Shown here: piece after piece, positions 17,115-25,940 of the stretch
Position numbering within the stretch: the first letter of the stretch is position 1
How the letters are laid out: every line of letters starts with the position of its first letter
DNA from: Neobacillus sp. FSL H8-0543
GTDB taxonomy: Bacteria > Bacillota > Bacilli > Bacillales > Cytobacillaceae
Assembly (NCBI RefSeq): GCF_038592905.1
Contig: NZ_CP151943.1
Coordinates: forward strand, 4,414,501-4,478,500
Direction: 5' to 3'
DNA length: 64,000 bases
The notes under the pieces: model-generated
Told to the model about the DNA's origin: nothing
Database searches by the model: none
What the model saw: the letters and a program-made list of their open reading frames with translations, nothing else
Program-made: the position numbers and the translations under genes

Positions 17115-18026
17115 ATGGAAAAAACTACTTTATCTGTACATAATTTAAGAAAGGTAATTGGAAGAAAAGAAATCATTAAGGGGATAAGCTTTGAACTAAA
17201 AGAAGGAGAAGTGTTTGGTTTTTTAGGGCCAAACGGGGCGGGAAAAACGACAACTATCCGCATGCTGGTCGGCTTGATAAAGCCCACATCGGGGACCATC
17301 CATATTGGAGGATCGAATATCGTTTCGGATTTTGAGGGAGCGATGAAGAATCTTGGCTGTATTGTTGAAAACCCAGAATTGTATCCGTACTTGTCAGGCT
17401 ACGATAATTTGCTTCATTTTTCGAGAATGTTGGAAGGTGTCGACGAGGGACGAATGAACGAAGTTACCAAACTAGTAGGGCTTACGGAGAGAATTCATGA
17501 TAAGGTAAAAACTTATTCTCTTGGAATGAGACAGCGCCTTGGTATTGCCCAAGCGCTTTTAGGTAGACCAAAGGTACTGATCCTAGATGAGCCAACAAAT
17601 GGATTGGACCCAGCTGGAATTCGCGAAATGCGGGAATTTATTCGTTTTCTCGCCTTAGATGAAGGTTTAAGTGTTCTTGTATCAAGCCACTTGCTTAGTG
17701 AAATACAATTGTTATGTGACCGAGTAGCGATTATTTCAAGAGGCGAAATTATACGAACGGATTCCGTTGATCATTTATTGTCTAACCGCGAAAGAGTCGT
17801 TTGGCGCTTTCATCCGTTTGAAGTTGGTAAGAAATTATTAAGTTCGGTAACAGCTATAGAAGAAAAAGATGACGGCGCAATTTTAACAGAATTTGATGAA
17901 GTTAAAACCCCAGAATGGAACAAACTGCTAGTGAATTCAGGTGTCTCAGTTACAGAGATGCATCGAAAGCTCCCGGTTCTCGAAGAATTATTCCTTGAAC
18001 TAACAGGGGGTGACTCAATTGAATAA
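17115..18026 (+). CDS. ABC transporter ATP-binding protein
   Basis: 303 residues. Walker A is GPNGAGKTTT, the signature is YSLGMRQRLGIAQ, and Walker B is VLILDEPTNGLDPAG, then the H-loop SSHLLSE. The C-terminal region beyond 220 resembles that of bacitracin/lantibiotic-type or ABC-2 exporters. It pairs with the ABC-2 permease downstream, overlapping it by 8 bases. Cargo unknown. Confidence 0.93.
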   Translation: MEKTTLSVHNLRKVIGRKEIIKGISFELKEGEVFGFLGPNGAGKTTTIRMLVGLIKPTSGTIHIGGSNIVSDFEGAMKNLGCIVENPELYPYLSGYDNLLHFSRMLEGVDEGRMNEVTKLVGLTERIHDKVKTYSLGMRQRLGIAQALLGRPKVLILDEPTNGLDPAGIREMREFIRFLALDEGLSVLVSSHLLSEIQLLCDRVAIISRGEIIRTDSVDHLLSNRERVVWRFHPFEVGKKLLSSVTAIEEKDDGAILTEFDEVKTPEWNKLLVNSGVSVTEMHRKLPVLEELFLELTGGDSIE

Positions 18027-18999
18027 ATTAATTGAAAATGAAATGATGAAGCTAATGGCAAAAAAACGCCTGATTATTATCGGGATTATTATTGCAGTAC
18101 TTGTCGCATTATTTACCTATGCACAATTTAAAGAAACGGAAACGCAAAGAGAGAAATTAGGAACAGACGATTGGCGAACAATGCTTCAAGGGCGAATTAT
18201 CGATCAACAAAATCGTTTAGGGAGCAGTCGAATTTCAGATGAATGGAGAAAACAGATACAAATTTCTTTGCAGCAAAACCAATATTATCTTGATCATGAT
18301 ATTAACCCGTCGGAGCCTGGTGCTCCTACATTTATGAGAATGTTTTTGGAAAATTCAATTGAAATGTTTATTCCATTAATGGTTATGGTTATTGCAAGTG
18401 ACATTGTATCTTCTGAGCATAGTCAAGGCTCTATTAAGCTACTTTTGACAAGACCTGTCAGGAGGTGGAAAGTACTTTTAAGTAAATATTTCACTCTTGG
18501 ATTAGCGGTTTCTTTGATTGTAGCAATGGCGGGGATCCTTTCCTATCTAATTTCCGGGTTAGTTTTTGGATATAAAGGATGGGGTGCTCCTGTTTTAACA
18601 GGATTTAATGTAACCGATGCTGGATTAAATACAGCAAATGTAAAGCTTATTGACCAGTGGCAGTTTTTATTAATGGATTTTGGACTAGTATGGTTTGTTG
18701 CGATTGTAGTGGGGACTTTAGCTTTTATGTTGTCAGTTTTGATCCGCAGCACGGCAGCTGGAATGGGTGTAATGTTAGCTGCATTGATCTCTGGCGCGAT
18801 ATTAAATAATATGGTCTCCTCTTGGGAGTCTGCAAAATACTTTTTTATGGTGAATTTACGTTTAACCAACTATATGACAGGTGCTCCGCCTCCCATTGAA
18901 GGGATGACACTTTCTTTTTCGATGTTGGTGCTTTTAGTCTGGTGGGCAGTGGCACTATTCGTTTCCTTTTTTGTATTTACCAGAAAAGATGTTTATTAA
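18019..18999 (+). CDS. ABC-2 type transporter permease
   Basis: About 326 residues from TTG 18019, with AGGGGG 8 bases upstream; GTG 18010 overlaps that site. TM segments are seen near residues 15-35, 115-135, 165-190, 225-250, 255-275 and 300-325, with a large extracytoplasmic loop after the first. EHSQGSIKLLLTRPVRR is a typical ABC-2 cytoplasmic motif. It forms an exporter with the preceding ATPase; translation is coupled by overlap. Confidence 0.88.
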   Translation: MNKLIENEMMKLMAKKRLIIIGIIIAVLVALFTYAQFKETETQREKLGTDDWRTMLQGRIIDQQNRLGSSRISDEWRKQIQISLQQNQYYLDHDINPSEPGAPTFMRMFLENSIEMFIPLMVMVIASDIVSSEHSQGSIKLLLTRPVRRWKVLLSKYFTLGLAVSLIVAMAGILSYLISGLVFGYKGWGAPVLTGFNVTDAGLNTANVKLIDQWQFLLMDFGLVWFVAIVVGTLAFMLSVLIRSTAAGMGVMLAALISGAILNNMVSSWESAKYFFMVNLRLTNYMTGAPPPIEGMTLSFSMLVLLVWWAVALFVSFFVFTRKDVY

Positions 19000-19007
19000 T
19001 AAAGAAA

Positions 19008-19040
19008 AACCTCCCGTCGAAAAGATGGGAGGTTATTTTG
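19008..19040 (+). terminator. Terminator of the ABC operon
   Basis: AACCTCCC / GGGAGGTT stem followed by ATTTTG, a few bases after the permease stop. Confidence 0.7.
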
Positions 19041-19145
19041 CCTTAAAATTGGGGGAAATTAAGGCGATGGTAAATAATTGGGATTATTCTAATTAAAGGG
19101 CCGTATGGGAGGGAATCCAGCAGCCCTGGGAATCACTTATTAACG

Positions 19146-20372
19146 TTATTTTTGGTTGGCAGTCATTTTCATTGGTTCTTTACTTACTCCAAAATGTTGT
19201 TTTATGATTAATGATGGTCCACCAAGGTTTAATAAGTAGCGGGCCTCAATCACTTGTTTCATAAATGCTCCAAATAATCCTGACAGCCGGAAGTTGCCAA
19301 CTTTACCTACCGCAGCAAAAAGACCAATAGAAGCAACAGATCCTTTATGGTGGTATTCAAATACTTTTAAGCTGTCACCTCTTAGTGTAGCAACAATATT
19401 TTTCGCACAAACATCTGCTTCTTGAAGAGCAACTTGTGCCGTTGGAGGAAGAGCATTTTTTTCATCCTTCATGAATAATGAACAATCTCCGATACAGAAG
19501 ATATCTTTCATACCTTTAACAAGAAGGTTTGAATCAACAGGTACTTTGCCTTTTACAATTGGTAATCCACAGTTTTGTACAATCGGATTACCCTTCACAC
19601 CACAAGACCAAATTAAAGTACGAGTTGGTAGCTCAATATTGTTTTCAAGTTTAACCATTTCTGGTGTGCACTCCAATATCTTAGTTGCCATGTGCATTTC
19701 AATATTAAATTTCTTTAATACTCCAGTAGTATATTCAATGGATTCCTTAGGGAAGAATGGAATTACGGATGCAGCAGCTTCAACTGCAACAATCCTTACT
19801 TTTTCAAATGGAACATCATATTTTTCACAAAGTTTCGGTAAACCTTCCGCTAATTCACCTAACATTTCAACTCCGGTAAAACCGCCGCCGGCAACGACGA
19901 AAGTAAGACGTGAAGGATCTTGATCTTCTTTATATAGGTTTAATTGTCTAATAATTTGATTATAAATGGCTTTTGTACTTCTAAAGCTACGAATGGCAAA
20001 GGCATGTTCCTTAATACCAGGAATACCAAAGGTTTCAATATCAAATCCTAAAGCAATCAACAAGTAATCGTATTCTACTGTTTCGCCGCCCTCGAGATGT
20101 ACTTCCTTGCTGTTGATATCAACAGATGAAACGGTACCCATTTTAAAATTCGTCTTTTCAGGATTGATAAGTTCTGGAATAGACATGGCGATTTGACGAT
20201 CGGATGCAGTACCTGCACCTGTTCTATGTAGTTGTGTTGTAATATAATGATAATCATGTTTATTAATTATTGTAACGTCAGCTTCACCAGATTTAAGTAA
20301 TTTCTCTAATTTCTTCCCTGTGATGATGCCACCGTATCCTGCGCCTAAAATAACAATCTTTGGTTTCCTCAT
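19146..20372 (-). CDS. Type II NADH:quinone oxidoreductase (NDH-2, YumB/Ndh-like)
   Basis: 408 residues. It starts MRKPKIVILGAGYGGI, with a dinucleotide-binding GxGxxG, and has a second (FVVAGGGFTGVEMLGEL) for NADH. PPTAQVALQEA and IGDCSLF are conserved FAD-contact regions. It is a peripheral membrane flavoprotein passing electrons from NADH to menaquinone without proton pumping. Two Rex-type boxes lie upstream, tying expression to the NADH/NAD+ ratio. The start resembles B. subtilis YumB more than YjlD, but orthology was not tested. Confidence 0.92.
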   Translation of the reverse strand: MRKPKIVILGAGYGGIITGKKLEKLLKSGEADVTIINKHDYHYITTQLHRTGAGTASDRQIAMSIPELINPEKTNFKMGTVSSVDINSKEVHLEGGETVEYDYLLIALGFDIETFGIPGIKEHAFAIRSFRSTKAIYNQIIRQLNLYKEDQDPSRLTFVVAGGGFTGVEMLGELAEGLPKLCEKYDVPFEKVRIVAVEAAASVIPFFPKESIEYTTGVLKKFNIEMHMATKILECTPEMVKLENNIELPTRTLIWSCGVKGNPIVQNCGLPIVKGKVPVDSNLLVKGMKDIFCIGDCSLFMKDEKNALPPTAQVALQEADVCAKNIVATLRGDSLKVFEYHHKGSVASIGLFAAVGKVGNFRLSGLFGAFMKQVIEARYLLNLGGPSLIIKQHFGVSKEPMKMTANQK

Positions 20373-20420
20373 AATAATCCTCTCCCTATTTCAAAAAATG
20401 AAATTTATCTACATTTATAA

Positions 20421-20493
20421 TGTGAAATACTTCACATACATTTCGAAAAAATATAGAGCAAAAAGCTCTCTTTCCATTGTGAAGTATTTCACA
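20421..20493 (-). promoter_or_regulatory. Two Rex operators upstream of the NDH-2 gene
   Basis: TGTGAAATACTTCACA (20421-20436) and TGTGAAGTATTTCACA (20478-20493) both match TGTGAA-N4-TTCACA perfectly. Each is palindromic and each is the reverse complement of the other. They lie 48 and 105 bases upstream of the start at 20372. B. subtilis ndh is repressed by Rex through such sites. Confidence 0.85.
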
Positions 20494-20662
20494 TATCTTC
20501 TATATTCATAGATTAATGGATTTCGGTAAAATTAACAAGTGGTTTTTTCCTATAAATATGTCGAAATGGTAAATTTTTTTAAGTAAACAGGGAATGATAA
20601 ATTCGTGCCAATTTATTACTGGTTAATTTTTCAAGAATAATTATTTGGAAAGGTGAGATGTA

Positions 20663-21211
20663 ATGAAACTAAGAAAGCTGGTATTCGCACTTGCACTGTT
20701 TCTTACTGTCCCAGGCTTTAATTCTGCTAATGCAGAGATGTCGGACAAGGTTAAGCAGGGAGAGGATAAGGAATGTGACTGTGAACAGCAGGAACACATG
20801 CAAAAGGATTGGCAGGCTAAAATAAAAGAAAGGGAAAAGAATCTCTTATCATGGGTGGACCAATATACACCGGATAAAAAGGCTGAATGGACCAAGGTGC
20901 TGGAAGAGAAAAAAGCTCTTCGTAATCAATGGTTGAGTCCTGAATTCGCAGAAAAACGCGAGAAGTGGAAGCAAGAAAAAATGTCCAAAATACAGGATCT
21001 AAAAAAGCAATTTGAAGAGGGAAAGTTAACAAAGGAAGAGTTTGTTAAACAAGCACATGGTGGGAAAGATTTCGGTCACTTTAAAACCTACCATGAATTA
21101 AATAATGCAGTAGCTGCAAAGGATAAAAAGCAAGCTGCAGCTCTTTTAAATCAATTGCTAGAACAATCCAAACAACATAACGAAAAAATGAAAGAAATGA
21201 TGAATAAGTAA
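20663..21211 (+). CDS. Secreted, highly charged protein of unknown function
   Basis: 182 residues. A signal peptide covers residues 1-24 (LVFALALFLTVPGFNSANA) with probable cleavage after ANA. The mature part is rich in Lys, Glu and Gln and predicted alpha-helical, with one CDCEQQ cluster near its N-terminus; the two Cys are the only ones. GGTGAG lies before the ATG. I do not recognise the family. Own promoter region and terminator suggest a single-gene unit. Confidence 0.8.
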   Translation: MKLRKLVFALALFLTVPGFNSANAEMSDKVKQGEDKECDCEQQEHMQKDWQAKIKEREKNLLSWVDQYTPDKKAEWTKVLEEKKALRNQWLSPEFAEKREKWKQEKMSKIQDLKKQFEEGKLTKEEFVKQAHGGKDFGHFKTYHELNNAVAAKDKKQAAALLNQLLEQSKQHNEKMKEMMNK

Positions 21212-21223
21212 CTAGTAATAAAA

Positions 21224-21254
21224 ACGTCAATTCAATAGTGATTGGCGTTTTTTG
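21224..21254 (+). terminator. Terminator after the secreted protein gene
   Basis: ACGTCAAT / ATTGGCGT stem (one G-T pair) followed by T6. Confidence 0.78.
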
Positions 21255-21282
21255 CTATTTAATACTCATAGTTAATTAAACT

Positions 21283-21329
21283 CTGTTGATTGGAGCGGAA
21301 AGCGAAGTGCCTGGAGCTCCAATCAACAG
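21283..21329. repeat. Dispersed palindromic repeat, short copy 2
   Basis: CTGTTGATTGGAGC and GCTCCAATCAACAG are perfect 14-bp inverted repeats separated by 19 bases. This is the end-to-end remnant of the element seen in long form at 15.0 and 59.6 kb; GCGAAGTGCCTGGAGC in the loop is shared with copy 3. Confidence 0.8.
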
Positions 21330-21430
21330 GCTAGTCCAATACAGATACTTTTCTAGAAGGGAATTAAATCAATTAAAAGAGTAAACCCTGGGTACAATAT
21401 AGTGTACAGAATTTCAAGGAGGTTTTTCGG

Positions 21431-21556
21431 ATGGCCAGAAGAAATCTAATGATAACAACCGTAGCTTTAGGTGCTGCGTATTTACTTAGAAATGACAAGG
21501 CACGCAGTAAATTAATTCACCAGTTTCAGTCGTTTGCAAATAAATCTAAAAGGTAA
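21431..21556 (+). CDS. Small basic protein, 41 residues
   Basis: MARRNLMITTVALGAAYLLR is the first half; the rest is basic (RSKLIHQF, NKSKR). AAGGAGG precedes the ATG by 7 bases, and a strong terminator follows. A short hydrophobic segment (about residues 7-19) suggests membrane association. The family is not recognised with certainty. Confidence 0.68.
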   Translation: MARRNLMITTVALGAAYLLRNDKARSKLIHQFQSFANKSKR

Positions 21557-21570
21557 AAACAAAAGGTAAA

Positions 21571-21600
21571 AAGCAAGATGCGATTGCATCTTGCTTTTTT
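21571..21600. terminator. Bidirectional terminator
   Basis: AAGCAAGATGC / GCATCTTGCTT perfect 11-bp stem with a GATT loop, flanked by A- and T-runs, between the small gene and the convergent M42 peptidase gene. Confidence 0.9.
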
Positions 21601-21609
21601 TCATAATGA

Positions 21610-22659
21610 TTATAAGACTAGTTTAGATTGGACGTAATAATACAAAAGTTTACCTGTATTTTCAATTGAGTCCTTATGAGTTCTCTCAAAGGCGTGTGAA
21701 GAATCGATCCCAGGGCCAATTAGTCCATGAACGATGTCATGACCAGAGCGGATTGCTGCTGATGCATCAGATCCATAGAATGGATAGATATCAAGCTTAT
21801 ATTGGATATTGTTTTCTTCAGCAAGACGAACTAACTTCTTCCGAAGTTCATAATGATAGGGACCAGTTCCGTCCTTTACACAAATCGACACGGTATACTC
21901 GTCAGTGGACTGTCCATCCCCCATAGCACCCATATCAACAGCTAAATATTCAACCGTTTCAGGAGTAATATTTGAATTTCCGCCATAACCAATCTCTTCA
22001 TTATTAGAAATTAAAAAATGTGTGGTGTAAGGCAATTCGACTTTATCGGTTTTGATCTGCTTAATTAATTGAAGTAAGATCGCAACGCTGGCTTTATCAT
22101 CTAAATGGCGTGATTTTATAAAACCGCTGGGCGTTACTTCCACCCGCGGGTCAAAGGAAACAAAATCTCCGACCTCAATACCTAATGCTTTCACATCTTC
22201 TGCATTATGTACTTTTTCATCAATTCGCACTTCCATATTTGCCTGATTACGTTCGGCTTTTCCTGCATCTTTGTATACATGGACAGAGGTTTGGTGCATA
22301 AGAATCGTACCAGTAAATTTCTTTCCACTGCTGGTTTCGATTTGACAGTACTCACCTTCAATGGAGTTGAATTTAAAGCCGCCAATTAAATCGAGCCGAA
22401 GGCGCCCGTTTGATTTAATCTCCTTAACCATCGCTCCAAGTGTATCCACATGTGCTGTCAGTAGCCGATGGTGGTTTGTATCCCTACCCTCTAACGTTGC
22501 AATTAATCCGCCTTTACGGTTTCTTCTTGTCTTCACTTGTAAATCAGCAAGAAAATTCTCTACATAAGTAATCACTTCATTTGTATTACCTGATGGACTC
22601 GGTATCGATACCAAATCCACTAGTAAATTCATCGTTTCGTCAAGATTCTTGTTAGTCAA
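21610..22659 (-). CDS. M42-family metallopeptidase (YsdC/FrvX-like aminopeptidase)
   Basis: About 349 residues from TTG 22659; AAAGGGG lies about 8 bases upstream of it, and the TTG at 22665 would be too close. Metal-ligand regions are TAHVDTLG (His, Asp), DDKAS, NNEEIGYGG (Glu pair) and AVDMGA. M42 enzymes are cytosolic dodecameric dinuclear-metal aminopeptidases trimming peptides. Length matches the family. Confidence 0.92.
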   Translation of the reverse strand: MTNKNLDETMNLLVDLVSIPSPSGNTNEVITYVENFLADLQVKTRRNRKGGLIATLEGRDTNHHRLLTAHVDTLGAMVKEIKSNGRLRLDLIGGFKFNSIEGEYCQIETSSGKKFTGTILMHQTSVHVYKDAGKAERNQANMEVRIDEKVHNAEDVKALGIEVGDFVSFDPRVEVTPSGFIKSRHLDDKASVAILLQLIKQIKTDKVELPYTTHFLISNNEEIGYGGNSNITPETVEYLAVDMGAMGDGQSTDEYTVSICVKDGTGPYHYELRKKLVRLAEENNIQYKLDIYPFYGSDASAAIRSGHDIVHGLIGPGIDSSHAFERTHKDSIENTGKLLYYYVQSKLVL

Positions 22660-22833
22660 AACCAAATCCCCTTTCTAAATAAACCATAAACTTAGTATAC
22701 AACTATTTACAAAAACCTCGTAGCAAAAAGTGTCAATTTTCTTATGGTTCCCGCATAGGCTTCTTAGTGATGATTAATTTCTTAAACAAGGAAAAAGGGA
22801 ATGAGCAATTTGCCTATTAACAGGGGGAGAAAA

Positions 22834-23145
22834 ATGACCAGAATTGAACTTTATCACGATAAGCCGAAGCCATTTTCTTGGAAGGGTCCATTTTTTTTCA
22901 TTTTAACGTGTATTATTCTAACAGTGGGACTCTTACTGTTCCGTCATTACTATCAAAGTACGATAAAAATTGAAGCACCAGCCGAAAACTTAGGGTCAAA
23001 AGTTGTTATCCATCTTCCAAATGGGCAAGAGGTCTTTACCTATGAAAATTTGATTTTTGAAAAAGACGGAAAGACCTATTATAAGGGCGAGCGAAATACA
23101 ATTGACTTAACTGGTGGATCTGTTACTTATGAAAATTGGGAATAA
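22834..23145 (+). CDS. Small membrane protein of unknown function
   Basis: 103 residues from ATG 22834, placed by AGGGGG just upstream. One TM segment (residues about 17-38, FFFILTCIILTVGLLLF) is followed by an extracytoplasmic domain of about 60 residues with beta character and YENLIFEKDGKTYYKGE. No family recognised. A terminator follows between it and the convergent corA. Confidence 0.7.
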   Translation: MTRIELYHDKPKPFSWKGPFFFILTCIILTVGLLLFRHYYQSTIKIEAPAENLGSKVVIHLPNGQEVFTYENLIFEKDGKTYYKGERNTIDLTGGSVTYENWE

Positions 23146-23148
23146 CAA

Positions 23149-23175
23149 AAAAGACTGGCAGATTTCCAGTCTTTT
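23149..23175. terminator. Bidirectional terminator
   Basis: AAAAGACTGG / CCAGTCTTTT perfect stem with a 7-nt loop between convergent genes. Confidence 0.88.
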
Positions 23176-23176
23176 C

Positions 23177-24127
23177 TCATTTAAACCAACCTTTTTTCTT
23201 AAACCACAAGGACATTCCTAACCCAACTAGTATCATAAGAAAAAGAATCATAAAATAGCCGTATTTTAAGTATAGTTCAGGCATGTTTTGAAAGTTCATT
23301 CCATAAATTCCTGCGATAAAGGTGAGGGGCATGAAGATAGTGGTTATGACCGTTAAGACCTTCATCACATGATTTGTTTGATGTGAATTTATAGAAATGT
23401 AGCTATCACGAATATCCATGGTTAATTCACGATTGGCTTCAATCATTTCTGTTAGTTTTAATAAATGGTCATGGATATCTGAATAATATTCTATTCTATC
23501 CTTTGTACCTGTTAGTCGTTGAGAATTAATAATTCTATAAACGAGATCTCTCATCGGGGTAATTGCGTGCCTTAGTGAGAGGAGGTCTTGCCTTGTATCA
23601 AACAACACCTCAAGCAATGCTTCCATTGTTCTTCGTTTTGAATTCTGGTCAATCTCATTTAATGTATCCTCCATTTGATACACGAGTGGGAAGTAGTTGT
23701 CGACCATTTTATCGAGTGCATGGTAGAAAACTAAAGGGGGATTCCACTTATCAATAGTAGTTGAGAGACTCAATCGTTTCCATACCTCATCAATCTCAAT
23801 CGAGGGTTTACTGTGGAAGGTAACAATAAACGTATCAGCTAGGAAAAAATTTATTTCTTCTCTTTGTTTGGTCATTTGATTCAGTGCCTGGGTAACAAAA
23901 AATGTATAGTCTTGATAATAGTCAAGCTTAGGACGCTGTAACGTAAAAATACAATCCTCAATCGCAAGAGGGTGGAAATCAAGTGGGTTGCTTAAGAGCT
24001 CAATTTCATTTTCAGATGGTTGATGAAAATCAATCCAGTACCAAAGATAATTGCCTTTGACTAACTCAATTAGTGGCAAGTCCTTGACCAATTGATAATG
24101 TTTATTTACTGCTATGGTTCTAATCAT
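23177..24127 (-). CDS. CorA-family magnesium/divalent cation channel
   Basis: About 316 residues from ATG 24127 (MIRTIAVNKHY), preceded by AAAGGTG. The signature IYGMNFQNMPE lies between the two C-terminal TM segments, giving the GMN selectivity motif. The N-terminal cytosolic domain carries FHPLAIED. CorA pentamers admit Mg2+ or related cations. No M-box or other leader RNA was seen upstream. Confidence 0.94.
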   Translation of the reverse strand: MIRTIAVNKHYQLVKDLPLIELVKGNYLWYWIDFHQPSENEIELLSNPLDFHPLAIEDCIFTLQRPKLDYYQDYTFFVTQALNQMTKQREEINFFLADTFIVTFHSKPSIEIDEVWKRLSLSTTIDKWNPPLVFYHALDKMVDNYFPLVYQMEDTLNEIDQNSKRRTMEALLEVLFDTRQDLLSLRHAITPMRDLVYRIINSQRLTGTKDRIEYYSDIHDHLLKLTEMIEANRELTMDIRDSYISINSHQTNHVMKVLTVITTIFMPLTFIAGIYGMNFQNMPELYLKYGYFMILFLMILVGLGMSLWFKKKGWFK

Positions 24128-24265
24128 ACTAACACCTTTTTCTTTCATTCTTTATTCCATTTTCATCATAATCATACCCTTTTAGGTGAGATTTTACAAA
24201 ATAATGTCTACAATACAAGACATTGCATGCCAGTCTGGTCTTACTAATAATAAAATTGGGTGAAT

Positions 24266-24300
24266 GAAAAATGGCATTCCTATTGTCGGAATGCCATTTC
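24266..24300 (-). terminator. Terminator of the radical SAM gene
   Basis: AAATGGCATTCC / GGAATGCCATTT perfect stem just downstream of the minus-strand stop, with an A-run on the plus strand giving U's in the transcript. Confidence 0.85.
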
Positions 24301-24307
24301 ACTCTTT

Positions 24308-25519
24308 CTATACGGTTGGTGCTTCTGCTTTCTTTCTCATTGATTGTGGAATGTATACACAGAATGGTTCGCTCTCCATATAGTCACCAGTAACCGCATA
24401 GGTTCTTGAACGGGAACCGCCGCAAATTTTATTATATTCGCAGACACCGCATTTACCTTTATAGTTATCAGGCTGGCGAAGCTCTTTAAATACTTTTGCT
24501 TCACGATAAATTTCTGCAAGTGGGGTATCGCGAATGTTACCGCCAACGATTGGAAGTAAGCCGCTTGGCATTACATCACCAATATGGTTAACAAATGCAA
24601 AGCCATTTCCATCATTAACACCCTTTGGTGCACGCTTTAACCCATCATGCATTGAAGCAAAATCTGTAGTAATGGTATCTTCATAATGAATTTCGCCTTT
24701 TTCAATGACATGATCTCGAGCTTTCTCTTGTAAAACCACACGGCGGTAATGCTGTGCTGCTGTTGTCTTGATGTCATATGGAGCAGTTTTACTTAATTGA
24801 TATAACCAACGGAAAACTTTTTCGTGCTCAGCTGGTGTAATACAAGCGTCCATTTGACCTCTTCCAGTCGGAACTAGCAAGAAAATATACCACATGACGG
24901 CACCAAGTTCTTCTACAAGCTTTGACATTTCTTCAAGGTGGTCATAATTATAACGTGAAATTACTGTATTAATTTGTAAAGGCATTCCCAATTCCTTTAA
25001 GTACTTAATTTTTTCAACTGTTACGTCGAATGAACCAGGCACTCCACGGAATTTGTCGTGAATTTCTGCTGTAGGCGCATCAAGACTTAAGCCCCAACGT
25101 GAAAGACCAACTTCCTTTGCACGTTGCATTTTTTCTTTTGTAACATTTGGAGTTGCACTAGGGGTCATGCTAACGCGCATCCCTTTTTTAACTGCATAAT
25201 CAGCAAGCTCAAAAAGGTCTTCCCTCATCATACAATCCCCGCCTGAGAAGACAAGCATCGGATTATCCATTTCATAAATTTGATCGATTAGATTAATTCC
25301 CTCTTCATGTGTTAGTTCACGAGGGTCTGGAGTTAGCTGTGCATCAGCACGGCAGTGAACGCATTTCAGTTGGCAAGCTCTAGTTACTTCCCAGATTACT
25401 ATAAAAGGGTTTACGTCATAATCAATACCCTTGCTCATTCCATGTGGGTGACCCATACTTTGTGGATGTCCCATAGCATGAGGATGTCCTTTACTTATTC
25501 CTTGCATTGTCATCACCAT
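24308..25519 (-). CDS. Radical SAM/SPASM-domain protein with His-rich N-terminus
   Basis: 403 residues. The radical SAM cluster is C49-x3-C53-x2-C56 in TRACQLKCVHC. The C-terminal SPASM-like region has CGVCEYNKICGG and a later Cys for an auxiliary FeS cluster. Residues 10-29 contain three GHP repeats rich in His and Met (GHPHAMGHPQSMGHPHGM), absent from the core fold. The protein resembles the subclass related to NirJ/AhbC-type heme-modifying and peptide-maturing enzymes, but no precursor peptide or heme gene is adjacent. The start is uncertain: several in-frame ATGs lie in the first 30 codons. Confidence 0.85.
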   Translation of the reverse strand: MVMTMQGISKGHPHAMGHPQSMGHPHGMSKGIDYDVNPFIVIWEVTRACQLKCVHCRADAQLTPDPRELTHEEGINLIDQIYEMDNPMLVFSGGDCMMREDLFELADYAVKKGMRVSMTPSATPNVTKEKMQRAKEVGLSRWGLSLDAPTAEIHDKFRGVPGSFDVTVEKIKYLKELGMPLQINTVISRYNYDHLEEMSKLVEELGAVMWYIFLLVPTGRGQMDACITPAEHEKVFRWLYQLSKTAPYDIKTTAAQHYRRVVLQEKARDHVIEKGEIHYEDTITTDFASMHDGLKRAPKGVNDGNGFAFVNHIGDVMPSGLLPIVGGNIRDTPLAEIYREAKVFKELRQPDNYKGKCGVCEYNKICGGSRSRTYAVTGDYMESEPFCVYIPQSMRKKAEAPTV

Positions 25520-25940
25520 GATTTCATTTATATTTTTAAAACTATAAAAAATGTTTCTATAGGTTTATTATAAGTTGGTCAATCGTTCGTGGATGATTTG
25601 TTTGTTACAATATTTCTACATTCGCTAGTAAGGAAACACTATCAATTCAAGATTTCCAAGGTGTTTAGATGGTAAAGTACCTGTGTTTTGGAAAATGGAA
25701 AACTCCTTATAAACATAAAAATTGGTAATTATTTAAAAATCAAAAAATTAGTAGTTTATGAAAGCAGAATGAACCTTTATACTTAAATTAGAATAATTAA
25801 CCATTTTTGAAGTTTAATATAGAATGAAAATCAGAAAATGTCATAATGTAAAAGTTAGTGTTGACAGTGTAAAAGAAGAAGGAAAACTGATGCTATCTGA
25901 TTCCCTAATCAATAAAAGGTCGAATCTTAGGAGAAAATGA
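25520..25940. other. Intergenic region without recognised gene
   Basis: An AT-rich 421-base stretch between the divergent radical SAM and TVP38 genes. It contains a possible 38-codon ORF (25824-25940) without a ribosome site. I see no clear -10/-35 pair beyond TTGACA at 25860-25865, no leader RNA and no repeat. Confidence 0.4.

Noticed and set aside
25824..25940. 38-codon ORF before the TVP38 gene
   Set aside because: No ribosome site at its ATG, and the AGGAG near its end serves the next gene.
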